Positions 16,018-25,038 of a stretch of DNA of 50,576 bases are shown here, in pieces. The number at the start of each line of letters is the position of its first letter. Position 1 is the stretch's first letter. Where the stretch lies: the NCBI GenBank assembly GCA_018662825.1, contig JABJFI010000106.1, forward strand, positions 1-50,576, read 5' to 3'. Origin of the DNA: Methanobacteriota archaeon (GTDB lineage Archaea > Thermoplasmatota > Poseidoniia > Poseidoniales > Poseidoniaceae). The translations under genes were made by a program, and so were the position numbers. Below the pieces are notes generated by a model. That model made no database searches and was not told where the DNA came from. It saw only the letters and a list, made by a program, of their open reading frames with translations.

Positions 16018-19000
16018 TCAATCGTCACTCTTTTTTCTACTTACAGTACGGCGTTTTGGCGCCTTTCGAGGAGCCGCACGACGACCGACAGAGCGCTTCT
16101 TAGCAACAGGCTTCTCTTCCTCTTCCTCTTCATCGTCATCATCGTATTCACCCCAATCAATGCCATCGTCCTCATCATCTTTTTCTTCAGCAATCTCTGG
16201 AACGTCCTTCTTTTGGCGGGTTTTGCGAGCCACAACGTTCACTGCAAATGGATCTTCTTCTTCTTCTAAGTCTTTAGTTTCAGCAACCTTGTCCTCAGAT
16301 TTATCACTAGTGTCCGTCACTGCATTCATATCAAGTTCCTGTGAAGTACCGATGAATTCTGACATCCAATCTTCATCTTCATCATCATCGTCATCCTTCT
16401 TCTTCTTTGGACCACTCATACTGGTTTGAATAATCATTAGCATAATGATTAACGAAAATACAAACACAATTGCAAGAATCCATACAATTACATAAGGCGG
16501 GTCAGTCATTGAAGGGTTTACAATAATTGGTTCAGGTTCAGGCTGAAGTGATTCAACATAGTTACATGAAGTCGTTCCATCGAGACGGTTTCGGCACTCA
16601 TCGACAACGAAAATTACCGAAGACGAACGCTCATTGCCTGCAGAATCTATTGCTCGCACGTAAACAGCATGTTGACCTGGTAAGAAATTGCCCGCAGAAA
16701 ATTCAAGGTCGAAAACAATAGAACTGTTATCGCCGTTTAAATTTGTAATTGAAGTAGCTTCAGTCCAAGGTGTGGAAACCGATTGTCCAGTTCCATAATT
16801 ATAGGTGAATTTGTATTGGAAAGAGTCTATTCGAACATCGTCTTCAGCTCCAGCAAGAACTTGCACTTTGTTGCCGTAGAGATATTTGGAACCGCTATCT
16901 GAACTGGATGAAGGAGAATATATTGTCACTTGAGGTGGAACTGCATCTACCGAGCGGTCATTCCAAATTTGAGTTGCTTGATTATTTGCTAAATCTTCCA
17001 TATGCACTTCAAAAATCATCTCCCCAGCAATGGTTGAAGTGGTGATAAAGAAGTCTAATTGATAGACAGGCCCGCGGTCCGGATTTCCTGCATTTAATTG
17101 AAACTCTGCCATTTCTCTTAGACCGTTTGAAATGTCGCCACCATCGACAGTCGTGATGTTAATCATTGGATTCACATCGAGGTATTCATCAAATTCGATT
17201 TGAACCTTATAATCGCCGGCAATCAATGAAGGGCTGGTAAATGCTTCGTTGTCTTCATTAATGAGCGTCATAGATGCTTGAGGGGGTTTCGTATCTTCCG
17301 TTACTTTAACTGCATTGGAACCCGTTCCGGAAAAGAGTTCTGGGTTGTTGTTACCCCACTTGTCAATGACGATAATGGCATACCAAACATCGCGGTCCAC
17401 ATCTTCGGGAATGTCAATTTGACGGAAGAAGGTTTGTTCCTCTGAATTTCCAGCAGCAATGTTGTCGATAGCCAGTTCCCACCCATCATCGTCAATGGAA
17501 CTAATTTCGCTTTCGTCTTCACCAAATGGTTCACCATAGTGGCGCCAAACTTGATACTCTTCATCCACTTCCAAATCATCGTTAAACCATTCTAATCGGA
17601 CTTTTTCCAACGTACCGATTGATTCAATAATTTTAATTTCCGCTCGGCCGGGAGCAACCGTATCTTCTTCATTTCCTTCATCGATTTGATAGACGTTTTG
17701 AGTCAAACTCTGGTCCATATAAGTTCCAGAGATATGGCCATAGAGGGCTTCAGTGGTTACGAAGTAGAATGGGCGAATGCCGATTAGGCCGTCTGCGAGT
17801 TCAACATCGAAAAAGCCAATTCCGTCACTTACAGTACCAAGCCATGATAGGGAACCGTTGAAACTCTGCCATTCACTACCAGATACTCTCCAAGAAGATG
17901 TCCAAATGTGATAGCGTTCGCCTTCAACACCAAGTTGGTCGGTCCACGTAACACGTGTTGTGTGATTGCCGATGAATTCTGCATGGACATCAGTTGGTTC
18001 AGCAATCCAATTACCAAACGCATCTTCTTCAACGGATGAACAAGCATTTGCAGAGATGCTTGAGTCAAAAACACCATACAAATCGATGGTGATGATGCAA
18101 TAATAGGCCCATCCTAAACGCCCAATTGGGACATTATAGTCAAAAGAGTTAGCTCCACCATCGGGATTTCCGGAGACAGTTGCGATGAGTTGTACGTCGG
18201 AACGGTAGATAGTACTGAACGATGTTCCAGACATGTAAATTCGATACGATTCACCGGTTTCACTAGACACGTCGGTCCAACTAACATTGGTAGTTCCTCC
18301 GCCAGTCAAAGGGTCAGGAATGAAGGTGGTGGTGATACCATTTACTTGTGCTGGGGGCATGTTATCTTCGGAAATTGGAGTTGTCATAGCGTTGTTAGAA
18401 AGGAATCTGGTGTCTTCATAATCTGCCCCAGGTCCAAACCAATTTGGAAGGAAGTAGGTAATTGAATAATACGCATCTCTTTCAGTTTGTTCAGGGACGA
18501 CCAACGTATGCGTAGAAGTGCCTGCAGGTAATTGTGCAACCGGGGTTTCAACCGATATCATGTTTGCTCCATTTTCTCGAGTGGTTGGAATAGTTGTTCT
18601 GTAAATATTGATGCTGTATGCATTTGGTCCGGTCTCAGGAAGTATTGGAAATAGGTCGTTATAATTGATCCATTGTAATGTTGTGTTGCTGGTTGCAGGG
18701 TCAAAAGTTCCAACGATGTTATATGGTGTTCGAATGGGAGAAGTTTGTTCCATTACAGGATTTTCGAGTGTAGAAGCATTCACGTCCAAAGTAAACAATT
18801 CAGTGCCGTCATCAAGTGTAGTTGTTACTGCGTAATAGCTTGTTTGATTAACACCTGGTGGGACCAAATAAGATGTTGAGTGTTGGCCAAAACTGTTCTC
18901 CCCCTTGCATTGCGTAATATCCATGCCTGAATAGTCACAAGCAAGAATATTGGTTTCAAAAGGTATAAGGGTTAAAATCGAAGTTTGATTGATTGGTTGG

Positions 19001-19260
19001 TCTGAACGGTAGACACTGTAGTTCACAGTTAGCAATTCTTGAAGGATTGAGGCGCCGTCACTGTTGATGTTTCTCCAAATTATCGTTGTCGATTCCGAAA
19101 TCGGATCGAAAAAAGCATTGAGATCTTGAGCTTGTAATTCACTAGGATCTCCGATATCTTCAGCAGATACTGGGGTGAGTGGCACCATGGCCAGAAGCAT
19201 GCAAATCACAAGGAAAATCGCTTTTCTCTTGCCTTCAAAACCGAGCAATTTGTCTGTCAT
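16018..19260 (-). CDS. Large anchored surface protein with Fn3-like repeats and charged tail
   Basis: The protein has about 1080 residues. The start MTDKLLGFEGKRKAIF plus the hydrophobic stretch LVICMLLAMVPLTPVSA is a signal peptide. The ectodomain consists of repeated beta-sandwich modules that look like fibronectin type III. Examples are VSWTDVSSETGESYRIYMSG, VTWTDQLGVEGERYHIW and LEWFNDDLEVDEEYQVWRH. A segment YAIIVIDKWGN and an Ig-like QVTIYSPSSS module follow. One transmembrane helix near residue 925 (YVIVWILAIVFVFSLIIML) is followed by a cytoplasmic tail. The tail is first very acidic (runs of Asp/Glu) and ends in a Lys/Arg-rich stretch. AGAGGA overlaps the first of two adjacent ATG codons, so the second, 19260, is preferred. 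A cell-surface or adhesion role is likely. Confidence 0.75.
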   Translation of the reverse strand: MTDKLLGFEGKRKAIFLVICMLLAMVPLTPVSAEDIGDPSELQAQDLNAFFDPISESTTIIWRNINSDGASILQELLTVNYSVYRSDQPINQTSILTLIPFETNILACDYSGMDITQCKGENSFGQHSTSYLVPPGVNQTSYYAVTTTLDDGTELFTLDVNASTLENPVMEQTSPIRTPYNIVGTFDPATSNTTLQWINYNDLFPILPETGPNAYSINIYRTTIPTTRENGANMISVETPVAQLPAGTSTHTLVVPEQTERDAYYSITYFLPNWFGPGADYEDTRFLSNNAMTTPISEDNMPPAQVNGITTTFIPDPLTGGGTTNVSWTDVSSETGESYRIYMSGTSFSTIYRSDVQLIATVSGNPDGGANSFDYNVPIGRLGWAYYCIITIDLYGVFDSSISANACSSVEEDAFGNWIAEPTDVHAEFIGNHTTRVTWTDQLGVEGERYHIWTSSWRVSGSEWQSFNGSLSWLGTVSDGIGFFDVELADGLIGIRPFYFVTTEALYGHISGTYMDQSLTQNVYQIDEGNEEDTVAPGRAEIKIIESIGTLEKVRLEWFNDDLEVDEEYQVWRHYGEPFGEDESEISSIDDDGWELAIDNIAAGNSEEQTFFRQIDIPEDVDRDVWYAIIVIDKWGNNNPELFSGTGSNAVKVTEDTKPPQASMTLINEDNEAFTSPSLIAGDYKVQIEFDEYLDVNPMINITTVDGGDISNGLREMAEFQLNAGNPDRGPVYQLDFFITTSTIAGEMIFEVHMEDLANNQATQIWNDRSVDAVPPQVTIYSPSSSSDSGSKYLYGNKVQVLAGAEDDVRIDSFQYKFTYNYGTGQSVSTPWTEATSITNLNGDNSSIVFDLEFSAGNFLPGQHAVYVRAIDSAGNERSSSVIFVVDECRNRLDGTTSCNYVESLQPEPEPIIVNPSMTDPPYVIVWILAIVFVFSLIIMLMIIQTSMSGPKKKKDDDDDEDEDWMSEFIGTSQELDMNAVTDTSDKSEDKVAETKDLEEEEDPFAVNVVARKTRQKKDVPEIAEEKDDEDDGIDWGEYDDDDEEEEEEKPVAKKRSVGRRAAPRKAPKRRTVSRKKSDD

Positions 19261-19328
19261 CATTCCTCTTGTCGCATGCAACGGTTATGAGCATGTCGCA
19301 TATTCATCCGTTAAACAAGGGTTTCATC

Positions 19329-19345
19329 CCACCCCTACGGGGTGG
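19329..19345 (-). terminator. GC-rich hairpin downstream of the CDP-alcohol transferase gene
   Basis: A perfect seven-base stem (CCACCCC / GGGGTGG) with a three-base loop lies between the stop of the CDP-alcohol transferase gene and the start of the Fn3-like surface protein, both on the minus strand. No T-run follows, so it may be a processing or pausing element and not a classical terminator. Confidence 0.4.
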
Positions 19346-19360
19346 CGGGGTGAATGGAAT

Positions 19361-20068
19361 TTACTCGTCTTCCCGTGCTTGATTTGGTTGGGGTAATGGG
19401 TTTTCAGAATCGATTTGTGAGATTTCAAATTTGGCCTGTTGAAAACGGACGAGGAAAGTCCACAATCCACCAAAAGCAGAAATCAGTACAATGACACTCA
19501 TTGGATTGATTGGGATATGGTTTAGGATGCCTGGAAACATACCAAAATCACCAATGTCAGCGTGAATGAAAATTCCAGTAAGGAATATCGCCACAATTGA
19601 AAGGATTGTTCGGTCCGCTCTAGAAAAGCCACGATAATTTCGTGTGCCAGCGACTGCTTGGGCTTGAGTGCCCATATATGACCCAAGAAGTGTCAGCCAA
19701 GCAGCGGCTAATCCAAGTGCAAAATCACCAACGAAGACTGAGCCGGCGATGCAGAGTATCCAAACTGCATCCAGTAAGCGATCGAATGTATGGTCAAGAT
19801 AGTCGCCCCAACGAGTTACATTACCGTATTTGCGCGCTAAAGGTCCGTCTAAGCCGTCCAAAATCATAGCCATGATGATCAAGAGGCCGCCCCCAAACAA
19901 CATGTTCGCTCCATAGGTTGTTTCATCTGCTGTCAAAACTGCAAGTCCGCCAAGAACGCCAATCGGGAGAGCAACCCAAGTTACAGTTGATGGTTTGACC
20001 CCTGAAAGTGACTCCAATACTGGATTCAATACGCCTTCCCACGCACCCCGTAATTTCTCCAAAGCCAT
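19361..20068 (-). CDS. CDP-alcohol phosphatidyltransferase (membrane lipid headgroup synthesis)
   Basis: Family members transfer a phosphate-linked lipid or alcohol between CDP-lipid and a headgroup such as inositol phosphate, serine or glycerol phosphate. The signature DGx2ARx8Gx3Dx3D is complete: DGPLARKYGNVTRWGDYLD, then HTFD. About six transmembrane segments are visible. The protein could be an archaetidylinositol-phosphate synthase-like enzyme, but the substrate cannot be fixed from sequence. The start is ATG 20068, with AGGAGAT eight bases upstream; an upstream TTG at 20077 is possible. The gene lies between the AK6-like kinase gene and the large surface protein gene on the same strand. 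Confidence 0.87.
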   Translation of the reverse strand: MALEKLRGAWEGVLNPVLESLSGVKPSTVTWVALPIGVLGGLAVLTADETTYGANMLFGGGLLIIMAMILDGLDGPLARKYGNVTRWGDYLDHTFDRLLDAVWILCIAGSVFVGDFALGLAAAWLTLLGSYMGTQAQAVAGTRNYRGFSRADRTILSIVAIFLTGIFIHADIGDFGMFPGILNHIPINPMSVIVLISAFGGLWTFLVRFQQAKFEISQIDSENPLPQPNQAREDE

Positions 20069-20137
20069 GATTCTCAATCTCCTGCCGTAAGCGAGAGGTG
20101 TTTGTTGTTGCGGTTCATCGTGAACAAAAATGATGAC

Positions 20138-20671
20138 TTACATCCATCCAATCGCTTGCGAACTCGATTCTTCAAGTGGCAAAGAAGGGCATTGATTGTT
20201 CAACCATTCAATAATTTCCGCTTGAATTTCTTCGAGTGGCGATGTAGTTGTATCCAGTTCCAAAATTGGAATGTCTATTTCAAATTCCAAAAGTTCGGAC
20301 CATGTTCCCGAGAGTAATTCCCATTCCACATTTGCTTCGATTTTCTCAGGCGAATATGCTCGGGTTTTCAATCGCTGCTTCAATTGTTCAGGGTGGCACC
20401 GTAAAATCACGATGGCATCGACTTCAAGAAAATGGGACAGATGTCCATCGATGAAACAAAATCCTTCGCCTTCATAATGCCATTTTTCTGCTAGTTGGTG
20501 TATGTCAAGAGGGGCTGCATCATCCGATGAATCAATCTCTCCTAAACACCCATGTTGCTCTGCTAAATTTTGCAGAGAAATTACCGAATATGATTCGCGT
20601 AATGCATCGCAAAGTGATGTTTTTCCAGTGCCGGGGGTGCCGGTAATTGCGATACTGGTTCGGTCGCCCAT
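20138..20671 (-). CDS. AK6/Fap7-type adenylate kinase
   Basis: AK6/Fap7 proteins are small P-loop NMP kinases/ATPases. In archaea and eukaryotes they act in maturation of the small ribosomal subunit. The Walker A loop GTPGTGKTS is at residues 11-19. The region FCFIDGHLSHFLEVDAIV near residue 78 is the HxxH-type motif of the family. The lid sequence RCHPEQLKQRLKTRAYSPEKIEANVEWEL is also typical. I start at ATG 20671 (MGDRTSIAITG), which removes six residues of the longer frame. The 177-residue length fits. Confidence 0.85.
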   Translation of the reverse strand: MGDRTSIAITGTPGTGKTSLCDALRESYSVISLQNLAEQHGCLGEIDSSDDAAPLDIHQLAEKWHYEGEGFCFIDGHLSHFLEVDAIVILRCHPEQLKQRLKTRAYSPEKIEANVEWELLSGTWSELLEFEIDIPILELDTTTSPLEEIQAEIIEWLNNQCPSLPLEESSSQAIGWM

Positions 20672-20808
20672 GTTGGCCCATAACCTCAATCAAATAAACG
20701 CCAAGGCTTGATTATTAGCGGTGGCGGGGCATCTGAATGTGTTTTGTATCGGCCGAGACGTACAAGCAAAGGCATGATAGGTCATCACTCACAGCATTGA
20801 TTGTCGCC

Positions 20809-21558
20809 ATGTTTGGAATGAATGACCCCGCCCAAACCCTCCTCCAATTGGAGCGATATGTTGAGGACGGGCGAATGGAAATGTCCGAAGTCATGGCTAC
20901 ACAATTCACAGAGTTGTTTCTCGCACAGAAAAAACGACCTGCAGATGCTCAAATTATGCTGGTCAAAGGTTTACGTATTTTGTGTGATGTTTTTTTATCT
21001 CGTGGCAAATTCAAACGGGCAATTGCGAGCGTAAAAATCCTACACCGTGAACGTAAAAAATTAGTTCGCACTCTCAAAGCTGGGGCGCCTCAATTACTTG
21101 AAAAAATGACGCCCGCATCAGAAGATTACCGAAGAGCCGGTAAAATATATGCTCATGCTGGAAAAAAGGGAGCGGCGATGAAGGCTTTTGCGACCTGCGA
21201 AAAGCAATCTCCTGGCCATGTTGCCAGTGCAATGGAAGCATGTCAACTTCTTGGATTAGAAAAGAAACTCGTCGCGCGATTGGTGGCTACCGTTCAAGTT
21301 GCTGGACCAGTGATTCTATACAATGAACAATTTGTATTTCAACCGCCTAACAGGCCATCTGCTGATGCTCGAGAGGTTCAAACAGTAATGCAATCAGCAG
21401 TTGATTCAGGTGTTGATTCCAAGGATACTTGTCGAAATCAAATCTCCCGTATCTCTGAAGAAATTGATGCAATTGAACGCGGTGAAGCAGCAGCAAACGC
21501 CCGATTACAGGCGGCGATGGATCTTCTCAAACCTCAACACGACTACTACAAGTATTGA
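20809..21558 (+). CDS. Unrecognised all-helical (TPR-like) protein
   Basis: The protein is about 249 residues and almost wholly helical. Stretches such as DYRRAGKIYAHAGKKGAAMKA and FATCEKQ with ASAMEACQLLGLEKK resemble TPR-type helix pairs. A C-terminal helix (EEIDAIERGEAAANARLQAA) could be a coiled coil. No family name is offered. The frame is open from ATG 20737. I prefer ATG 20809 (MFGMNDPAQTLLQLERY) because the first 24 residues are unlike the rest, but no ribosome site decides it. It is divergent from the AK6-like gene and followed by tRNA-Met on the opposite strand. Confidence 0.65.
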   Translation: MFGMNDPAQTLLQLERYVEDGRMEMSEVMATQFTELFLAQKKRPADAQIMLVKGLRILCDVFLSRGKFKRAIASVKILHRERKKLVRTLKAGAPQLLEKMTPASEDYRRAGKIYAHAGKKGAAMKAFATCEKQSPGHVASAMEACQLLGLEKKLVARLVATVQVAGPVILYNEQFVFQPPNRPSADAREVQTVMQSAVDSGVDSKDTCRNQISRISEEIDAIERGEAAANARLQAAMDLLKPQHDYYKY

Positions 21559-21564
21559 GCATGG

Positions 21565-21639
21565 TAACGAGAGATGGATTTGAACCATCGATCTCCGGGT
21601 TATGAGCCCGACGGGATATCCAGACTACCCCACCTCGTT
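21565..21639 (-). tRNA. Initiator tRNA-Met (anticodon CAU)
   Basis: Read on the minus strand, 75 bases fold into a full cloverleaf. The acceptor AACGAGG pairs with TCTCGTT (last pair G-U). The anticodon arm TCGGG-CTCATAA-CCCGG carries the three consecutive G-C pairs of initiators. The T-arm is GATGG-TTCAAAT-CCATC. The A1:U72 first pair and the GGGCTCATAACCC arm are hallmarks of archaeal initiator tRNA and argue against an elongator. The discriminator is A, and CCA is not encoded. Confidence 0.93.
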
Positions 21640-21779
21640 ATGGCCTTGGCTGAACTCCTCCCGTTCTTCAATGCACCGATGGCTCGCTGACCTAAAATAA
21701 TCTTGAAGATGCCTGTTTTCAAGCAAAAACTACCAAATCCAGCATTGGATTGATGAAGAAGGAGTGCTTGTCTTGACAT

Positions 21780-22601
21780 ATGCGAGCACGCTTATCCATT
21801 CCGCTCTTCATGTGTGCGCTGCTTTTTTGCGCTTCTTTTGCCGGTTGTTTAGGTGATGAAGAGGAAAATGGAAAGAATAATGCTATCGATTTTGTCGTCT
21901 ATTATGATACGACTTCTGGCGTAATCGAAGAAGTTGTGCAAAATAATCAGCAAATCTCTGAAACTGGTGTTGATGTCTCGTTTGATTTCTCTTACACCAA
22001 ATCCTCTGCCGGAGAAATGGTCACCTTCTATTACATCCCAGGCGATGGCTCGAGTACAATAGAAAACAATGCCGCTGAAAATGGAAAGATCGACTACACC
22101 TACCTCACCCATGGATTATTTGATGCGGCGATTGGTGCGATTGATGACCAAGGCAACGAGTACTTTGAGAACGTCACCATTCGCATTGACAAGAAAATCA
22201 CATGGTCTGATGACAACACCGCTTCGCCAGATACAATGAACATTGAAACAACACCGGATTGTGATTGTGGCGCTCCTGAGCAAATCCAAATCGAATCAAC
22301 AGTTGCCAACCCACAGAACCAACTATGGGGGGGTCAATCAGTTACTGTGCAGTGGAGATTATTGAATTCGACTGATGCGACTGCTACTGAATCAGCACCC
22401 GAACAAGTCGGTGATGGACAAGATGCGAACTGGGCGCACAACCAATACTTCATCGAACCAGGAACTTGGAAACTCGATGTTGAAGTTACGGCTGAAGGAA
22501 GTGGAGATGAGCAAGTCAATGTTGACCATGTTGTAACCATCGCATATGTCGCTGACGAAAGTGTCCCCAACCCAATGGATCCATCACCGCCTGAAGAGTG
22601 A
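21780..22601 (+). CDS. Secreted lipoprotein with PKD/CARDB-like beta domains
   Basis: A signal peptide (PLFMCALLFCASFAGC) ends in a lipobox, FAGC with Cys23, so the mature protein is probably lipid-anchored outside the cell. The mature part is acidic and beta-rich. One module around residues 60-135 (VSFDFSYTKSSAGEMVTFYY ... YTYLTHGLFDAAIGAID) looks like a PKD domain. A second, around 160-262 (EIESTVANPQNQLWGGQ-like pattern with a DCDCG pair), may be an Ig-like domain. No catalytic motif is visible. A T10 run follows the gene. The protein could be a surface binding factor, which is inference. Confidence 0.75.
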   Translation: MRARLSIPLFMCALLFCASFAGCLGDEEENGKNNAIDFVVYYDTTSGVIEEVVQNNQQISETGVDVSFDFSYTKSSAGEMVTFYYIPGDGSSTIENNAAENGKIDYTYLTHGLFDAAIGAIDDQGNEYFENVTIRIDKKITWSDDNTASPDTMNIETTPDCDCGAPEQIQIESTVANPQNQLWGGQSVTVQWRLLNSTDATATESAPEQVGDGQDANWAHNQYFIEPGTWKLDVEVTAEGSGDEQVNVDHVVTIAYVADESVPNPMDPSPPEE

Positions 22602-22628
22602 TGTCGCTCGCCCCTCATTCACTTTCCG

Positions 22629-22638
22629 TTTTTTTTTA
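22629..22638 (+). terminator. T10 terminator after the lipoprotein gene
   Basis: Ten consecutive T lie 27 bases after the lipoprotein stop, without a strong hairpin. This is the form usual for intrinsic termination by archaeal RNA polymerase. Confidence 0.6.
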
Positions 22639-22739
22639 AGTGAACTAAAAGTGAAGTATTGCCGCGCAGTGACCCTTTTAATCTCAGATAAATATCGGTC
22701 AAAATAGGTCGTGAAAGTCGCGCCCTGTTTCTGTCCTTC

Positions 22740-22745
22740 ATATAC
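22740..22745 (+). promoter_or_regulatory. Putative TATA box for radA
   Basis: ATATAC lies 37-42 bases before the radA ATG. With usual archaeal spacing, transcription would begin near 22768 and give a leader of about 14 bases. The 180-base gap after the lipoprotein T10 terminator otherwise holds nothing recognisable. Confidence 0.4.
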
Positions 22746-22781
22746 CGTTGGCATACCAGCAGGGGTTAGAAGTGAACAAAT

Positions 22782-23819
22782 ATGGCATCGAAAGCAAAGA
22801 AAAACGCAAAAATAGAAATTGAAAACAATGAAGACCCTAAGGAGGAAGCACCTGTATTGATGCCACCCGAAGAGGACGTACCCGAACCCCTCATCGAAGA
22901 CCTCCCTGGCGTTGGGCCAGCAACCGCAGAAAAACTACGTGAAGCAGGATTCGATGAACTCCTCGCACTTGCAGTAATGTCACCTGGCGACCTTGCAGAC
23001 CAAGCCGAACTAGGTGAAGCAGTAGCAACAAAAATTATCTCAGGCGCAAAGAAAATGGCGAACATTGGTGGCTTTATTTCTGGTGGCGCATTACTAGAGC
23101 GACGGCGTGAAGTTCTCAAACTCTCCTCGAAGGTCGAATCCATTGACGATTTACTCGGCGGCGGATTTGAAACTCAAGCACTGGTCGAAGTCTATGGTGC
23201 ATTTGGAAGCGGTAAAACGCAAATTGGGCATCAACTTGCAGTCAATTGCACCCTCCCTATGGAAGAGGGTGGTTTTGATGGCGATGTCTTTTACATCGAT
23301 ACCGAAGATACATTTCGGCCTGAACGAATTACTCAGATGGCACGAGGACACGGTCTTGACCCCGATCAAGTTCTCAGCCGAATTCATGTGGCACGAGCGT
23401 ACAACTCTGCACACCAAATGCTCTTGGTCGATGAAATCAAGCGAATGAGTAAAGGTCTCAATGTCAAGATGATTATCGTTGATTCACTCACTAGCCATTT
23501 CCGTGCTGAATTTATCGGACGTGCAATGCTTGCCAACCGACAACAAAAGCTCAATCGGCACCTCAAAGACCTGAAGCAACTTGCTGATGTTAACAATGCT
23601 CTGGTATTAGTGACCAACCAAGTCCACTCCAAGCCTGATGCCATGTGGGGCGACCCTACCAAGCCAATTGGTGGTCACGTTCTTGCACACGCATCGACAT
23701 TCCGACTCTATCTGCGCAAGGCGAAAGGTGGGCGAAGAATTGCTCGTTTAGTCGATTCTCCTAATCTGCCAGACGGTGAATGTGTCTATCAAGTCACTCA
23801 AGAAGGTCTTCGTGACTGA
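22782..23819 (+). CDS. radA: DNA repair and recombination protein RadA
   Basis: RadA is the archaeal Rad51/RecA recombinase that forms filaments on single-stranded DNA and catalyses strand exchange. An acidic N-terminal extension (residues 1-40) is followed by the helix-hairpin-helix domain ([20 protein letters not shown], about 43-62). Next come the polymerisation motif region ([14 protein letters not shown]), Walker [10 protein letters not shown] near residue 139 and Walker [19 protein letters not shown]. The DNA-binding loop region includes [20 protein letters not shown]. The 345-residue length is normal for the family. It is followed by ftsZ on the same strand after 79 bases. Confidence 0.96.
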   Translation: MASKAKKNAKIEIENNEDPKEEAPVLMPPEEDVPEPLIEDLPGVGPATAEKLREAGFDELLALAVMSPGDLADQAELGEAVATKIISGAKKMANIGGFISGGALLERRREVLKLSSKVESIDDLLGGGFETQALVEVYGAFGSGKTQIGHQLAVNCTLPMEEGGFDGDVFYIDTEDTFRPERITQMARGHGLDPDQVLSRIHVARAYNSAHQMLLVDEIKRMSKGLNVKMIIVDSLTSHFRAEFIGRAMLANRQQKLNRHLKDLKQLADVNNALVLVTNQVHSKPDAMWGDPTKPIGGHVLAHASTFRLYLRKAKGGRRIARLVDSPNLPDGECVYQVTQEGLRD

Positions 23820-23844
23820 GTGGTGCTAGAAAAACCCCCTAAAA

Positions 23845-23861
23845 ACCGCTTGTTTCGCGGT
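23845..23861 (+). terminator. Small hairpin between radA and ftsZ
   Basis: ACCGC and GCGGT (five pairs, seven-base loop) lie in the 79-base gap between radA and ftsZ. No T-run follows. It is a weak candidate for a terminator or processing site. Confidence 0.25.
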
Positions 23862-23898
23862 CAAGGTTTGCGGCACATTCAAGGCCACTTGTGCAAGC

Positions 23899-25038
23899 AT
23901 GACGCTCATGCGACACTTGATTGAACGTGTATTGGAACTTACCGAAACTGAAATTTCGAGCCCAACACCAACGGCTCCCCCTCTTGGTGAGGGAAGTGAA
24001 GTTGAACTTCAAGCACTCCTAGAATCTCTCCAACCACGCATACGTGTCTATGGTGTTGGGGGGGCAGGTTGCAATGCGATTGGCCGACTTTCAGAAGAGG
24101 GTTTGTTTGAAAATTCATATGTGACTGGCTATGCAATTAATACCGATGCTCAAGCACTACTCATGTCTCCAATCGATGAAAAAATATTGATTGGGAGAAC
24201 TGCTCGAGGACGAGGTGCTGGTGGCGACCCTACCAAGGGCGAGGCTGCAGCGCTTGAATCCGAATTGGTGCTGCGCCGAATTACCAATGATACTCAACTC
24301 GCTATCATTACTGCTGGAATGGGTGGAGGTTCTGGAACTGGTGCTGCAGGACAAATAGCACGGCTCGCAAAGCAACAAGGGGCTATGACCATCGCTGTAG
24401 TGACCTATCCATTCCAATCCGAAGGAGCACTTCGTAAACAAAATGCAGAATGGGGCCTTGAGCGATTGAGAGAACATTGTGATACAATCTTGGTAATTCC
24501 AAACGAACGGTTATTAGAGATTGAGGGAGTCAAAGATTTGCCAATTTCAAGTGCCTTTAGAGTTGGAGATGAATTACTCGTTCGTTCGATTACCGGTGTT
24601 GCCGAATTACTAACCATTGATGGCATGGTCAATCTTGACTTTGAAGATTTACGCTCAGTGATTAACTTTGGAAGTGGGGTTGCAATGATTGGATTAGGTG
24701 CTGCTTCTGGCCCTGGACGTGCTGAAGCTGCTACAATGGAGGCGTTACATTCTCCGCTCCTTGATATTGATGCATCAGATGCAAGGGGAGCGCTGATTAA
24801 TGTTGTTGGCGGTGCAAATTTGACACTTGGAGAGGCAGAACGTTGTGCTAAAATCATCAAAGACAAAATTTCGCCACATGCTCAAATCATCTGGGGTGCT
24901 GCAGTGAAGGAAGAATTGGAAGAAGAACTTCGCGTTATGCTTGTGCTAACCGGCGTAAAGAGTGAACAAATTCATGGCGCCAGCGAGAATCGTCAATTAC
25001 GGGCCTTGCGAAATCAGCAAATTGAATTCGTAAACTGA
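23899..25038 (+). CDS. ftsZ: Cell division GTPase FtsZ
   Basis: FtsZ is the tubulin-like GTPase that forms the division ring. After a 45-residue variable start, the GTP-binding elements appear in order: VYGVGGAGCNAIGRL, INTDAQAL, RTARGRGAGGDPTKGEAA and the tubulin signature GMGGGSGTGAA near residue 142-152. NLDFEDLRSVINFGSG and the C-terminal domain (VVGGANLTLGEAERCAKIIK) follow. The protein has 379 residues. The first ATG (MTLMRHLIER) is taken; MRHLIER three codons later is an alternative. The gene follows radA and converges on a secreted-protein gene. Confidence 0.95.
   Translation: MTLMRHLIERVLELTETEISSPTPTAPPLGEGSEVELQALLESLQPRIRVYGVGGAGCNAIGRLSEEGLFENSYVTGYAINTDAQALLMSPIDEKILIGRTARGRGAGGDPTKGEAAALESELVLRRITNDTQLAIITAGMGGGSGTGAAGQIARLAKQQGAMTIAVVTYPFQSEGALRKQNAEWGLERLREHCDTILVIPNERLLEIEGVKDLPISSAFRVGDELLVRSITGVAELLTIDGMVNLDFEDLRSVINFGSGVAMIGLGAASGPGRAEAATMEALHSPLLDIDASDARGALINVVGGANLTLGEAERCAKIIKDKISPHAQIIWGAAVKEELEEELRVMLVLTGVKSEQIHGASENRQLRALRNQQIEFVN

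Noticed and set aside
16160-16429. Plus-strand Ser/Phe-rich frame opposite the charged tail of the surface protein
   Set aside because: Its Ser and Phe runs are the complement of Asp/Glu codons, so it is a shadow.
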